Shown in pieces: positions 1 through 8,454 of a stretch of 64,000 nt of DNA. The position numbers and the translations under genes were made by a program. The stretch comes from Tepidiformaceae bacterium (GTDB lineage Bacteria; Chloroflexota; Dehalococcoidia; Tepidiformales; Tepidiformaceae): contig OY282446.1 of the NCBI GenBank assembly GCA_958295975.1, forward strand, positions 62,001-126,000, in the 5' to 3' direction. Numbering within the stretch: the first letter of the stretch is position 1; each line of letters begins with the position of its first letter. The notes under the pieces were generated by a model. The model saw nothing but the letters and a program-made list of their open reading frames with translations, did not search any database and was not told where the DNA came from.

Positions 1-1135
1 TGGGCGGCAGCTGCTCCAGCACGTAGTCGATCTGCGCGTCCGTGGTGCCCGTGCCCACGCTCAGGCGCAGGGAGGCGTGCGCGAGGTCGGCGTCCACGCC
101 CATGGCCGTAAGCACGTGCGAGGGTTCGAGCGCGCCCGTCGTGCAGGCGCTGCCGGAGCTGGCGGCGATCTCGGCCATGTCCAGCGCCAGCAGCACGCTC
201 TCCCCCTCCACATCGCGGAAGCAGCAGCTGAAGTTATTCGGCAGCCGCGCGGCGGGGTCGGCGGGGCCGGTGACGACCGTGTCGGGCACGCGCTCGGGCA
301 GCTCGAAGAGGAGACGGTCGCGCAGATGGCGGCAGTGGGCGACGCGCTCGTCGCGCTCGGCCCAGGCGAGCTCCATGGCCACGGCCAGGCCGAAGGCGCC
401 GGCCACGTTCTCCGTGCCCGCGCGGCGCTCGCGCTCCTGCCCGCCGCCGAGCATCTGCGCGCGCCAGGGCGCGCCGCCGCGCACGTACAGCAGGCCCGAC
501 CCCTTCGGCCCATAGAACTTGTGCGCCGTGAGCGTGAGCAGGTCGACGCCGAGCGCGTCGGGGGAGACGTCGAGGGCGCCCGCGGCCTGCACGGCGTCGC
601 TGTGCACGAGCACGCGGGGATTGCGGGCGCGCGCCAGCGCCGCCGCCTCGGCCACGGGCTGGAGGGCGCCCACCTCGTTGTTGGCGGCCATCAGCGAGAG
701 CAGGACCGTCTCCGGGCCGACCGCCTCCTCGAGGGCGGCGAGATCGACGCGCCCCTCGCCGTCCACGGGCAGGAAGGTGGCGCGGAAGCCCTCCCGTTCC
801 AGCCGCTCGACGGTGTGCAGGACGGCGTGGTGCTCGACCTGGCTGGTGACGATGTGGTCGCCGCGGCCGCGGTCGCGCTGTTCCAGGGCGGCCCCGCGGA
901 TGGCGGCGTTGATGGACTCGGTGCCGCCGCTGGTGAAGACGATTTCGGAGGGCGAGACGCCCAGCGCCCTGGCGCAGCGGGCGCGCGCCTCGTCGAGCCA
1001 GCGGCGCGCCCGCTGCCCCTCCAGGTAGATGGAGGAGGGGTTGCCCCAGTCGCGCGAGAGGACGGTCCACACGGCCTCGAGCACGCGCGGGTCGGGCGGG
1101 GTGGTGGCGGCGTGATCCAGATAGACGCGCTCCAT
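1..1135 (-). CDS. Cysteine desulfurase, NifS/IscS family (3' end cut by window edge)
   Basis: PLP enzyme that removes sulfur from L-cysteine and hands it, as a persulfide, to Fe-S cluster assembly or thiolation. The frame opens MERVYLDHAATTPPDP, shows the PLP-site segment LTAHKFYGPKGSG with the Schiff-base lysine, and the mobile catalytic-cysteine segment SSGSACTTGALEPS. About 378 codons are present, close to the usual 380-400, so only the extreme C terminus lies outside. The ATG at 1135 is preceded by GGGAG at a good distance. It is divergent from the A-type Fe-S carrier gene at 1217, which supports a role in Fe-S assembly. It could serve tRNA thiolation instead; the family does not decide between these. 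Confidence 0.93.
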   Translation of the reverse strand, partial: MERVYLDHAATTPPDPRVLEAVWTVLSRDWGNPSSIYLEGQRARRWLDEARARCARALGVSPSEIVFTSGGTESINAAIRGAALEQRDRGRGDHIVTSQVEHHAVLHTVERLEREGFRATFLPVDGEGRVDLAALEEAVGPETVLLSLMAANNEVGALQPVAEAAALARARNPRVLVHSDAVQAAGALDVSPDALGVDLLTLTAHKFYGPKGSGLLYVRGGAPWRAQMLGGGQERERRAGTENVAGAFGLAVAMELAWAERDERVAHCRHLRDRLLFELPERVPDTVVTGPADPAARLPNNFSCCFRDVEGESVLLALDMAEIAASSGSACTTGALEPSHVLTAMGVDADLAHASLRLSVGTGTTDAQIDYVLEQLPP

Positions 1136-1216
1136 GTCTGTCTCCCTGCTATACTTTAGCGGCAGCCAGCGTGCGCGTGCACTCGCGGGCGCGGCGAACC
1201 GCCGAAGGAGCGATTC

Positions 1217-1606
1217 ATGACCACCGATACCATCAGCGGAACGACGCTCGTCACCATCACCGACGCGGCCGTGGAGAAGGCGAAGGCGCTCCTGGAGGCG
1301 CGCGACCTGCCGGAGGGCGCGCTGCGCGTGTTCGTGGCGGGCGGCGGCTGCTCGGGCTACCAGTACGGCATGGCCCTGGCCCGCTCGACGGAGGAGGACG
1401 ACATCGTCCTCGACGAAAGCGGCGTGCGCATCGTCATCGACCCGGAGAGCGCGCAGTACCTCGACGGGGCCGAGATCGACTACGTCGACGAGGTCATGAA
1501 GAGCGGCTTCAGCATCTACAACCCGAACGCCGTGAAGAGCTGCGCCTGCGGCTCCAGCTTCCAGACCTCGGACGGCAGCGGCCAGGCGCGCGCCTGCGGC
1601 TGCTAG
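1217..1606 (+). CDS. erpA: A-type iron-sulfur carrier protein (ErpA/IscA/HesB family)
   Basis: A 129-residue HesB-fold protein that carries Fe-S clusters from the scaffold to apo-enzymes. The three conserved cysteines are present: one in GGGCSGYQYGM (about residue 45) and the pair in SCACGSSF near the C terminus. The N-terminal 10 residues are extra. The start is fixed by AAGGAG six bases before the ATG. A TATACT box at 1150-1155 can serve as its promoter. It is divergent from a cysteine desulfurase, so the two form an Fe-S assembly locus. Whether it is closer to ErpA or IscA cannot be told by eye. Confidence 0.9.
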   Translation: MTTDTISGTTLVTITDAAVEKAKALLEARDLPEGALRVFVAGGGCSGYQYGMALARSTEEDDIVLDESGVRIVIDPESAQYLDGAEIDYVDEVMKSGFSIYNPNAVKSCACGSSFQTSDGSGQARACGC

Positions 1607-1615
1607 CGGCGCGAC

Positions 1616-1647
1616 GGGCGGCGCTACGCGGAATCGTCGCGCCGCCC
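1616..1647. terminator. Inverted repeat between convergent genes, possible bidirectional terminator
   Basis: GGGCGGCGC at 1616-1624 and GCGCCGCCC at 1639-1647 form a perfect 9-bp stem with a 14-base loop. It lies 10 bases after the erpA stop and includes the stop codon of the convergent gene at 1624. There is no clear T-run, so intrinsic termination is only possible. Confidence 0.3.
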
Positions 1648-2082
1648 GTTGGCGGAGGCCCCGGGAGGCGGCTCGTCGAAGGGATCGCCGTTCGCCAGCG
1701 CGGCCTCGCGCCGCTCGTACCAGTCGCGCCACTCCGCGCGGCCTTCCTCACGGCCTTCCTCACGCATGGCTTCGCGCACGGCCTTGCGTCGCGCCTCGCC
1801 CCTCGCCCGCGCCCAATCAATGAGAACCATGATTCCTCCTCCAAGAACCTCGGTGATGAGGAACGTCAGCGCCGCCACGGGGAACACCAGCGGCATGGCC
1901 GCGCGCAGAACGGTGGAGACGGTCTGCGGGAACGCTTCCGGCTCCGCCGACGGACGGGTGGCCTCGCCCCACGCCACGAACGCCAGCGCCGTCGCGAGCA
2001 CGACGGCGGTCGTCCACAGGTGGAGCCTTCGCGTGGCCGGGTCGATGCTCCATATCGACTGCCTCTCTTCGCTCGCCGCCAT
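1624..2082 (-). CDS. Small two-helix membrane protein of unknown function
   Basis: A 152-residue protein with two hydrophobic segments (about 23-41 and 60-86) joined by a short charged loop, then a highly charged tail rich in E and R (REAMREEGREEGRAEWR) that probably forms a cytoplasmic helix. I do not recognise a family. The ATG at 2082 is preceded by GAGGGG. A TATACT box (minus strand, 2122-2127) lies about 40 bases upstream, and the leader between them contains the palindrome CTCCCCGTGGGGAG, which may fold in the mRNA. It converges on erpA. Confidence 0.7.
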   Translation of the reverse strand: MAASEERQSIWSIDPATRRLHLWTTAVVLATALAFVAWGEATRPSAEPEAFPQTVSTVLRAAMPLVFPVAALTFLITEVLGGGIMVLIDWARARGEARRKAVREAMREEGREEGRAEWRDWYERREAALANGDPFDEPPPGASANGRRDDSA

Positions 2083-2121
2083 CGCCCCTCGAAACTCCCC
2101 ACGGGGAGCGTCTTCGCCAAC

Positions 2122-2127
2122 AGTATA
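2122..2127 (-). promoter_or_regulatory. TATACT -10 box for the 2082 membrane-protein gene
   Basis: On the minus strand TATACT matches the -10 consensus at five of six positions and lies about 40 bases before the ATG. No convincing -35 is visible, as is usual in this window. Confidence 0.45.
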
Positions 2128-2174
2128 GACACCAGCGCCGCGGCCTGCGCGCGTCGCCGATGGCACCGCGCTGT

Positions 2175-2828
2175 CTAGAGCAGGTTGCGCATGAGGTCGA
2201 CGTGCGTGGTGAGGAAGGCCATGGCCTCGCGCGTGGCCCGTCGCAGGCGCGCGAATTCGGCGTCGCGCAGGGCGAGGTCGTCGAAGCGCTGCAGCTCCGC
2301 CAGCTCGTCGAACTCGCCCGCGATGGCGATGGCGTTGACGCCGCCGGAGAGGGCCGACCAGACGCTGGTGGTGGCGTCGATGCCGCGGTCGGTCTGGTAG
2401 CGCAGCGCCTCGGAGAGGGAGAGCACGAATTCGCGCCCCTTGCCCGGCGCGACCTCGCCCGTCATGAGGCGCAGGAAGCGGCGCGGCGCGGTCGCCTCCT
2501 CGGCGGAGATGAGCCCCTCGGAGTGGTAGGCGAGGCGGTGGATGGAGGCGTCCGCGCTGCCCTCCAGCAGAAGCCCGTCCACGTCGGCCCAGATGTCGGC
2601 GAAGCGCGCGTCCTGCGTGGCGAGGTCGCTGAAGCGCTCCAGCCCCTCGAGGGCGCCGAAGTCCATGACGATGGCGACCTCGTTGGTGGGGCCGGTCATG
2701 GCCGTCCAGACGGCCGTGCGGGCGTGCACGCCGCGCGCGGACTGGTGCTCGATGGCGAGGCGCGCGGCCTCCACCAGCGCGCCCGTCTGGCCGCGCTCGA
2801 CGATGCCGCGGATCAGCCGCCGGTACAT
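2175..2828 (-). CDS. Protein with two tandem copies of an alpha/beta-barrel-like domain
   Basis: 217 residues made of an internal duplication. ARGVHARTAVWTAMTGPTNE followed by a ...ALEGLERFSDLATQDARFADI segment in the first half is matched by DRGIDATTSVWSALSGGVN and a ...ELAELQRFDDLALRDAEFARL segment in the second. The pattern, a short beta strand, an amphipathic helix and a trailing D-F-L segment, is like ABM/NIPSNAP dimeric alpha-beta-barrel proteins, where two domains pair. The function is unknown; no catalytic residue is evident. It is preceded by a -10 box only six bases before the ATG, which suggests a leaderless message. Confidence 0.75.
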   Translation of the reverse strand: MYRRLIRGIVERGQTGALVEAARLAIEHQSARGVHARTAVWTAMTGPTNEVAIVMDFGALEGLERFSDLATQDARFADIWADVDGLLLEGSADASIHRLAYHSEGLISAEEATAPRRFLRLMTGEVAPGKGREFVLSLSEALRYQTDRGIDATTSVWSALSGGVNAIAIAGEFDELAELQRFDDLALRDAEFARLRRATREAMAFLTTHVDLMRNLL

Positions 2829-2834
2829 GCGCGC

Positions 2835-2840
2835 AGTGTA
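2835..2840 (-). promoter_or_regulatory. TACACT -10 box, six bases before the start codon (leaderless)
   Basis: Minus-strand TACACT at 2835-2840 is followed by six bases (GCGCGC) and then the ATG at 2828. Transcription from such a box would begin at or next to the start codon. The same spacing occurs at several other genes in the window. Confidence 0.5.
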
Positions 2841-2852
2841 GCAGGCTTGCGT

Positions 2853-4076
2853 TCAGGGCAGCGCGAAGGGCTGTTCGCTGAGCTCGACGATGCCGCCGTC
2901 GCGGTACTCCCAGATGCCAACCCAGCCGCGCACGACGTCGCCATCCCCGTTCCAGTCCACCGACGACCCGGCGCCCTCGTAGTTCACCTCGACGCCGTCG
3001 CGGACCAAGCCGAGCGCCCGCGCGATGCCGTCCGCGCCCGCGATCACGGTCTCGCCGTCCGGCCCGGCCACGCCCACGAGGCGGTCGCGCATGCGGCGCC
3101 CGTCGGTCGAGCCCGCGGCCTCCGCCGCCAGCATGAGGACGACGGCGGCGTCGTAGCCCTCGCGCACGAAGGGGAGCGAGGGCAGCGCGACGTGCTTCTC
3201 GACGTAGGCCGCGTTCCAGGCGCGCGTGGAGGGCGTTTCGGGGCCGCCGGTGGGGGCGGTGCCGCGCATCCCCTCGAGGTGCTCCGCGCCCACGGCCTCG
3301 ATCAGGTCGGGGCTCTTGGTGCCATCGACGAAGAGGAACTGGTCGAAGAGGCCGGACTCGATGGCCTCGCGCACGAACACCTGCGCCTGCCGCGGATAGG
3401 CGATGGCGACCAGCGCCTCCGCGCCCTCCGAGGCCAGGCGCCGCAGCTGCGGCAGGTACGTCGTCTGGCCGTAGTCGAAGGCGATGGCCAGCGAATCGCC
3501 CGCGAAAGCGCCCTCGAAGACCTCGGCCATGCCCTGCCCGTAGGGGTTGTTCACGTAGAGGAGGGCCACGTTGGCGAAGCCCCGGTCGGCGGCGAGGCCC
3601 GCCAGCACCTCGCCCTGGCCCACGTCCGAGAGCGTGGTGCGGAAGAGGAAGCCGTCGTCGTCCGCCTTCGAGAAGAGGGGCGAGGTCGAGGCGGGCGAGA
3701 TCACGGGCACGCCCGCGGGCGCGGCCACCTCGCGCACGATGGCGATGGCGATGGCGTCGTCGATGGGGCCGATGATGGCGTGGACGCCCTCGTCCTCGAT
3801 GAGCCGCCGCGCCTCCGCGACGCCGGTCTCGATGCTGAGCCGCGTGTCGCCGAGGACCACCTCGACGGGGCGGCCCAGCACGCCGTCCGCGGCGTTCGCG
3901 TGCTCCACCGCCAGACGCACGCCCGTCTCGATGGCCGGACCCCACTCGGCGAGGTCGTCGGAGTAGTCCATGAGGAAGCCGAGGCGCAGGGGCGCGCCGG
4001 ACTCGTCATCGTCACCGCAGGCCGCGACCGCGACGATGAGACAGGCGAGCGTCAGGGAAAGGCCGATCTTCTTCAT
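2853..4076 (-). CDS. ABC transporter substrate-binding lipoprotein, Liv (branched-chain amino acid) type
   Basis: A 407-residue type I periplasmic binding protein. It starts with a lipoprotein signal, MKKIGLSLTLACLIVAVAAC, with the lipobox Cys at residue 20, followed by acidic residues. The mature part has the type I binding fold: LRLGFLMDYSDDLAEWGP, the VLGDTRLSIETGVAEARRL segment with a nearby IIGP motif, and VISPASTSP. Family members bind amino acids, amides or small aromatics for uptake or sensing. No permease or ATPase gene is adjacent, so the partner is elsewhere. It starts four bases after the stop of the enoyl-CoA hydratase gene, so the two are probably cotranscribed. Confidence 0.88.
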   Translation of the reverse strand: MKKIGLSLTLACLIVAVAACGDDDESGAPLRLGFLMDYSDDLAEWGPAIETGVRLAVEHANAADGVLGRPVEVVLGDTRLSIETGVAEARRLIEDEGVHAIIGPIDDAIAIAIVREVAAPAGVPVISPASTSPLFSKADDDGFLFRTTLSDVGQGEVLAGLAADRGFANVALLYVNNPYGQGMAEVFEGAFAGDSLAIAFDYGQTTYLPQLRRLASEGAEALVAIAYPRQAQVFVREAIESGLFDQFLFVDGTKSPDLIEAVGAEHLEGMRGTAPTGGPETPSTRAWNAAYVEKHVALPSLPFVREGYDAAVVLMLAAEAAGSTDGRRMRDRLVGVAGPDGETVIAGADGIARALGLVRDGVEVNYEGAGSSVDWNGDGDVVRGWVGIWEYRDGGIVELSEQPFALP

Positions 4077-4080
4077 GCGT

Positions 4081-4875
4081 TCATCTCCCGCGGAACTCGG
4101 GGTCGCGCCGTTCGAGGAAGGCCGCCATGCCCTCCCGGAAATCCTCGCTGCGGAACATCGCGCCCAGGTGGAGGTAGGAGTGGTCCACCGCCGTCTCGAA
4201 CGTCTCGTCCTGGGCCAGCCGCATCATGCGCTTGGTGGCCTGCACGGCGTAGGGCGCGTTGGCGGCGATGCGGGCGGCGGCGGCGGCGGCCTCGGCCATC
4301 AGCTCGTCGTGGGGCACGACGCGGTTGACGAGGCCCAGTTCGAGCGAGCGTTGGGCGTCGAGCACGTCGCCCATGAAGGCGATCTCGGCGGCTTTGGCCC
4401 AGCCCACGAGGCGCGGCAGGTACCAGACGCCGCCCGATTCGGGCAGCACCCCGCGGCGCACGAACACCGCGCCCAGCTTGGCGCGGTCGCTGGCGATGCG
4501 GATGTCGCAGCCGAGCGCGAGGTCCATGCCGTAGCCCGCGGCGGGGCCGTTGAGGGCGCAGACAACGGGCTTGTCCATGCGGTGGAGCGCCATCGGCGGC
4601 GAATCGCGCAGGTCGAAGAGGCGGGGAGCGTTGGCCTCCCCGTCGCCACCGCCGTCATCCCCGGCGCGGGCGCGCAGATCGAGCCCCGAGCAGAAGCCGC
4701 GGCCCGCGCCCGTGAGCACGACGGCGCGCACGGCGGGGTCGGCGTTGGCGCGCGCCAGCTCGGCGGCGAGCGCGCCCAGCATGGGGCCGCTGATGGCGTT
4801 GAGCCGTTCGGGGCGGTTGAGCGTGAGCGTGAGCACACCGCCGTCCCGTTCGACCAGCAGTTCCTCGGTGGACAC
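4081..4875 (-). CDS. Enoyl-CoA hydratase/isomerase family protein
   Basis: A 264-residue crotonase-fold enzyme acting on acyl-CoA esters. The oxyanion-hole segment is GRGFCSGLDLRA (about 62-73) and the second is NGPAAGYGMDLALGCDIR (about 112-129). A glutamate in the usual catalytic region occurs in VRRGVLPESGGVWYLPR, matching one of the two catalytic glutamates, so hydration or isomerisation is plausible. The GTG at 4875 is chosen because VSTEELLVERDGG begins the fold and GGGGAG precedes it at a good distance. The gene directly precedes the Liv-type binding protein, a pairing that hints at catabolism of an imported organic acid (inference). Confidence 0.9.
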   Translation of the reverse strand: MSTEELLVERDGGVLTLTLNRPERLNAISGPMLGALAAELARANADPAVRAVVLTGAGRGFCSGLDLRARAGDDGGGDGEANAPRLFDLRDSPPMALHRMDKPVVCALNGPAAGYGMDLALGCDIRIASDRAKLGAVFVRRGVLPESGGVWYLPRLVGWAKAAEIAFMGDVLDAQRSLELGLVNRVVPHDELMAEAAAAAARIAANAPYAVQATKRMMRLAQDETFETAVDHSYLHLGAMFRSEDFREGMAAFLERRDPEFRGR

Positions 4876-4931
4876 GGAATCTCCCCGGCCGATGGTGGCG
4901 GCAGTCTCGCACGGGCCGCCGCCAAGGGCAA

Positions 4932-5711
4932 TCAGCGGCGGCGCAGGAACTCGGTGAGCGTGAGGCCGCTGGCGCGCAGCTCCGCCGCCGTCTCGCGGCC
5001 CAGCCAGCGGAAGTGCCAGGGCTCGTACTGATAGCCGGTGACCGCCTCGGCCCCGCGCGGGTAGCTGAGCGCGAAGCCGTATTCGTGGGCGCGCTCCGCC
5101 AGCCAGCGCCCCCCGGGCGTGTCCCCGAAGGCCTCGACCAATTCGTAATTCACGGCGGCGCTGGCGAAGTCGACGGTCGTGCCGAGCTGGTGTTCGCTGT
5201 GGCCGGGGCGCGCGCTCACGCGCTCGGCCTGCTCCAGCCCCAGTCTCTCGACGTGGGACCGGAAGGCGCCGCGCTGCACCTCGTAGTCGCGGTAGGCGCT
5301 GAGCACGACGAGGCGGTGGCCCGCCGCCGCCGCGTCCTCCAGCATCTCCACGAGCGGCCCCAGCGCGGCGGCGGCGACCGAGTGCGAGCCCCAGGCGAAG
5401 GCGGCGGGAACGGGGCGCAGATCCGCGGGCGCGCAGTCCTCCTCCAGCCGGTGGCGCTTGTCGAGCGGGACGAGCGGGTCGCCGCAGGCCACCACGATCA
5501 CGCCGTCGCCGTCGGGGGCGGCGGTGGGCGACGCGGCGGCGACGACGTTCGGCTCCGGCGTCGCGGTCGCGGTGGCGGCGATGGACGGCGTGGCGGCGGC
5601 GGACGGCAGCGGCACGAATTCGCTGGTCGCGCCCTCGCCGCCCCCGCAGGCCGCCAGCAGGAGCAGCGCCAGCGCCGCCGCGCCCCGCCACCACGCCCGC
5701 GTTCGCCTCAT
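4932..5711 (-). CDS. Zinc D-Ala-D-Ala carboxypeptidase, peptidase M15B (VanY type), lipoprotein
   Basis: 259 residues. An Arg-rich N terminus, hydrophobic stretch and lipobox LLLLAAC (Cys about 23) indicate an exported lipoprotein. A linker rich in A, T and P (about 30-75) leads to the peptidase domain. The zinc and catalytic motifs of the M15B family are present: SAYRDYEVQ, the SEHQLGTTVDF segment (His and Asp metal ligands) and EPWHFRW (catalytic acid and third His ligand). Such enzymes trim the terminal D-Ala of peptidoglycan stem peptides, implying a peptidoglycan wall or at least the ability to attack one. The ATG at 5711 precedes MRRTRAWW; GGGGGG upstream can act as ribosome site. Confidence 0.88.
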   Translation of the reverse strand: MRRTRAWWRGAAALALLLLAACGGGEGATSEFVPLPSAAATPSIAATATATPEPNVVAAASPTAAPDGDGVIVVACGDPLVPLDKRHRLEEDCAPADLRPVPAAFAWGSHSVAAAALGPLVEMLEDAAAAGHRLVVLSAYRDYEVQRGAFRSHVERLGLEQAERVSARPGHSEHQLGTTVDFASAAVNYELVEAFGDTPGGRWLAERAHEYGFALSYPRGAEAVTGYQYEPWHFRWLGRETAAELRASGLTLTEFLRRR

Positions 5712-5740
5712 GCCCCCCACGATAAGCGCCGCGGGCCGCG

Positions 5741-6550
5741 CTACTCCCGCGCGCCCTCCGGCGGGGCGATGCGCGGGTCGCGGCGCACGTCGTCGACGAA
5801 GGCGCGCAGCAGGGCGTTCGTCACCGCCGGGCGCTCCAGCTGGAGGAAGTGGCCCGCGCCGGCCACGGGCTCCTGCCGCAGGAACTGGGTGATCCGGCGC
5901 AGGCGCTCCGGGTCGCCGAGCGGGCGATCCCCCCAGAGGGCCATGAACGGCTTGCGGTCGGCCTCCTGCAGGAGCGCGCCGAGGTGCTGGGCGAAGTAGC
6001 CGCCGTCCGTCAGCTGGCCCGCCGCCGCCTCGGGGTCGCAGGCCAACATGCGCGCCTCGATGCGCTCGCGCAGGGCGGGGTCGGCCTCCTCGCCGAAGAA
6101 GCGCTCGAAGAAGACGCGCGCGGGCTCCATCGAAGCGGCCTCGCGGATGCTCGCGGCGAGCCCGCCCATGGCCCCGCGCGCGGCGGAATCGAGGGGCGGG
6201 TCGGCCATGACCACGCCGAGCACGCGCTCGCCGTGGCGGCTGTTGGCGAGGAGCGCGGCCAGCCCCCCGATGTCGTGCCCGACGAGGATGGCCGCGCCCA
6301 TGCCGCGGCGCTCGACGGCGGCGGCGATGTCGTCCGCGGCCTGCGCGAGGTCGTGGGGCGGGTCGGGGGAGGAGTCGCCGCAGCCGCGCAGGTCGAGCGA
6401 GAGGCAATGGAAGTCGCGCGAGAGGTCCTCGAACTGGGGCCGCCAGAAGGAGCGGTCGCCCGCCCAGCCGTGGACGAAGACGAAGGCGGGAGCGCCCGCG
6501 CCACCCTCATCGCAGCCGAGGCGCGCGCCGTCGAGATTCAGGTGCGCCAT
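5741..6550 (-). CDS. Alpha/beta hydrolase with aspartate nucleophile
   Basis: 269 residues with the alpha/beta-hydrolase fold: oxyanion motif VHGWAGDRSFW (about 25-36), and nucleophile elbow VGHDIGGLA, in which the usual serine is replaced by aspartate. The catalytic His lies in GAGHFLQLERP near the C terminus. An Asp nucleophile is the hallmark of epoxide hydrolases and haloalkane/haloacetate dehalogenases, so ester hydrolysis is unlikely. The substrate is not predictable. The start overlaps the 3' end of the preceding hydrolase gene by 13 bases, so translation is probably coupled. Confidence 0.85.
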   Translation of the reverse strand: MAHLNLDGARLGCDEGGAGAPAFVFVHGWAGDRSFWRPQFEDLSRDFHCLSLDLRGCGDSSPDPPHDLAQAADDIAAAVERRGMGAAILVGHDIGGLAALLANSRHGERVLGVVMADPPLDSAARGAMGGLAASIREAASMEPARVFFERFFGEEADPALRERIEARMLACDPEAAAGQLTDGGYFAQHLGALLQEADRKPFMALWGDRPLGDPERLRRITQFLRQEPVAGAGHFLQLERPAVTNALLRAFVDDVRRDPRIAPPEGARE

Positions 6551-7797
6551 GCGAAGCGGCGACGGCGGCGACGCCCCCGCACGCGGTCGCGCAGCCCCGT
6601 GACGCCCGAGCCCGCGACCTCGCCCGCGCGCCGGACGCGGCGTCCTTCCGTCCCGACGCGGGCGAGCAGCGTCCGCGCGCGGCTACGACGGCGGCGCGGC
6701 AGCCGCGCGGGGAGACGGCGCAGGCCCCCGGCGCGCTCCGCCGCCCTTCGGCGCACGGCGCGCGCCTCGTCGGGGTGGGAGCGGGCGAGGGCGACCGTCC
6801 CCGCGATCGCGGCGAGGGCCGCGCCCGCCAGCGCCGCGCCGAGCAGGAGGCGCGTGCGGCGGCGGCGTCCGTTGGCCACGTCCGCCTCCACGAGGTCGTC
6901 GAGCGACGGGGCGGCGTCGGGGTCCGCGGCCTCGTCCGCGAAGCCCCCCGCGTCGACCTCGTCGAGGAAGGCGAGGACGGCGCGCGTGAAGCCGTCGGGG
7001 TTGTCGCCGGGCACGCTGTGGCCCGCGCCGGGCACGACGGCGAGGCGCGCGCGGCGCATCTCCGCGACGGCGCGCCGCGCGACCTCGTCGCTGAGGATGT
7101 CGCTCTCCGCGCCGCGCACGAGCAGCACCGGCGGGGCCAGTTCGCGGAAGCGCCGCCAGAGCTCGTCGCCGCCCGTTTCGCCGCCCGTGCGCACGGCGCC
7201 GTCGCCCTCGCGGAAGCGCCTGTCGAACTTCCACGTCCACTTGCCGTTCTCCAGCGGGCGCAGGCGGTGGCGCATGCGCTCGCGGATGTTCTCCTCGCTG
7301 CGGCGCGTGTTGAAGCGCATGGCGTTACGCACGAATTCGTCGAATTCGAGCTCATCGGGGCCGCGCGTGAAGCGCATGATGTTCTCGACGCCCTCCTTCG
7401 CCGCCTCGGGGCCGACGTCGACGAGCACGACGGCATCGACGCGGTCGGGGTGGCGGGAGGCGTACTCGACGGCGTTGAGGCCGCCCATGCTGTGGCCCAT
7501 GAGGACGAAGCGTTCGAGGCCCAGCGCCTCGCGCACGGCCTCCGCGTCGTGCGCGAAGGCCTCGCGCGTGTAGTCGCCGTCCCCGGCCCAGTCGCTGTCG
7601 CCGTGGCCGCGCTGGTCGAGGGCGATCAGGCGGATGCGGCCGCCCGCGCGCTGGCCGAACTCGTCGAACATGTGGCCGGAGACGCCGAAGCCGTGGAGGG
7701 CGAGGACGGGCGGGGCGTCCGGCGGCCCCCAGTCCTGGCAGACGAGCCGCAGCCCGCGGGCCTCAATGGTGCGCTCCTGGTACGCGTTCTCGATCAC
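6538..7797 (-). CDS. Alpha/beta hydrolase with a C-terminal membrane anchor and Arg-rich tail
   Basis: 419 residues. Residues 1 to about 285 form a serine alpha/beta hydrolase: LALHGFGVSGHMF, the nucleophile elbow MGHSMGGLNA, an acid region VRGAESD and the catalytic His in VPGAGHSVPGDN. The family usually ends there. The rest is an acidic linker, one hydrophobic segment (LLLGAALAGAALAAIAG) just after RRRR, and a tail of about 80 residues dominated by arginine. The GTG at 7797 has GGAGG seven bases upstream, and TATGAT farther upstream can be its -10. It overlaps the second hydrolase by 13 bases. The tail is an addition whose role is unknown; it may tether the enzyme to the membrane or nucleic acid. 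Confidence 0.82.
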   Translation of the reverse strand: MIENAYQERTIEARGLRLVCQDWGPPDAPPVLALHGFGVSGHMFDEFGQRAGGRIRLIALDQRGHGDSDWAGDGDYTREAFAHDAEAVREALGLERFVLMGHSMGGLNAVEYASRHPDRVDAVVLVDVGPEAAKEGVENIMRFTRGPDELEFDEFVRNAMRFNTRRSEENIRERMRHRLRPLENGKWTWKFDRRFREGDGAVRTGGETGGDELWRRFRELAPPVLLVRGAESDILSDEVARRAVAEMRRARLAVVPGAGHSVPGDNPDGFTRAVLAFLDEVDAGGFADEAADPDAAPSLDDLVEADVANGRRRRTRLLLGAALAGAALAAIAGTVALARSHPDEARAVRRRAAERAGGLRRLPARLPRRRRSRARTLLARVGTEGRRVRRAGEVAGSGVTGLRDRVRGRRRRRRFAWRT

Positions 7798-7879
7798 GGG
7801 CGGCCTCCGCGGCGGTTTCGCGGCGCGCGGGGCGGCCGCGATGGGCGATCATAGCACCGCGCCCGCTACGGGCCGCCGC

Positions 7880-8422
7880 TCAGGAGGGGCCGGCGTCGAT
7901 GTAGCGCTCCACCACCCAGCGCAGCCCGTCGAAGGCGGTGACGAGCAGGAAGCCGTCCGCCGCGCGCAGGGGCACGTGGCGGAAGCCGCCCGCCGCCATC
8001 TTGTGCAGGGCGACGGCGACGGTCTCGTTCTCGCGCACGACCACGGGGTCGGTGGTCATGTATTCGGCCACGGGCGCGTCGAGCGCGCCGGGCTGGCCCG
8101 CCACCTTCCGGAGCACGTCGCGTTCGGTGAAGATGCCGGAGAGGGTGTCGCCGTCCAGCACGAGCACGGCCCCGCCGGAGTTTTCGACGAGGAGCGCGAC
8201 CGCCTCGCGCACGGAGGCGGCGGGCGCGAGCGCGGGCGGGCGCGCGAGGCGCATGGAGCCGAGGGGCGCGCTGAAGGGGCTCTCGCTGACGGCCTGATCC
8301 GTCTCGGGAATGTCGAGGCTGCGAAGGGGCTGCAGGCAGTTCTCGCAGCGGTCCGTGCCCGCGAGGTTCTCCTCGCCGCAGGCCGGGCAGGCGAACAGTC
8401 CGCTCTCCGCGTCGCCGCTCAT
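7880..8422 (-). CDS. Zinc-ribbon protein with paired CBS domains
   Basis: 180 residues. The N terminus is a zinc ribbon (FACPACGEEN and RCENCLQPL, two CxxC pairs). After a linker comes a CBS pair (about 60-180): SVREAVALLVENSGGAVLVL, GIFTERDVLRKV and EYMTTDPVVVRENETVAVAL. CBS pairs bind adenine nucleotides and often sense energy state. It is the last gene after korB, 32 bases downstream, and a second CBS-pair gene opens the same operon, so it probably responds to nucleotide levels to adjust the oxidoreductase (inference). The ATG at 8422 is chosen because the zinc ribbon begins just after it. Confidence 0.85.
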   Translation of the reverse strand: MSGDAESGLFACPACGEENLAGTDRCENCLQPLRSLDIPETDQAVSESPFSAPLGSMRLARPPALAPAASVREAVALLVENSGGAVLVLDGDTLSGIFTERDVLRKVAGQPGALDAPVAEYMTTDPVVVRENETVAVALHKMAAGGFRHVPLRAADGFLLVTAFDGLRWVVERYIDAGPS

Positions 8423-8454
8423 GTCGCTTCCTCGCCTCCGCGCCGCGCCGCGCG

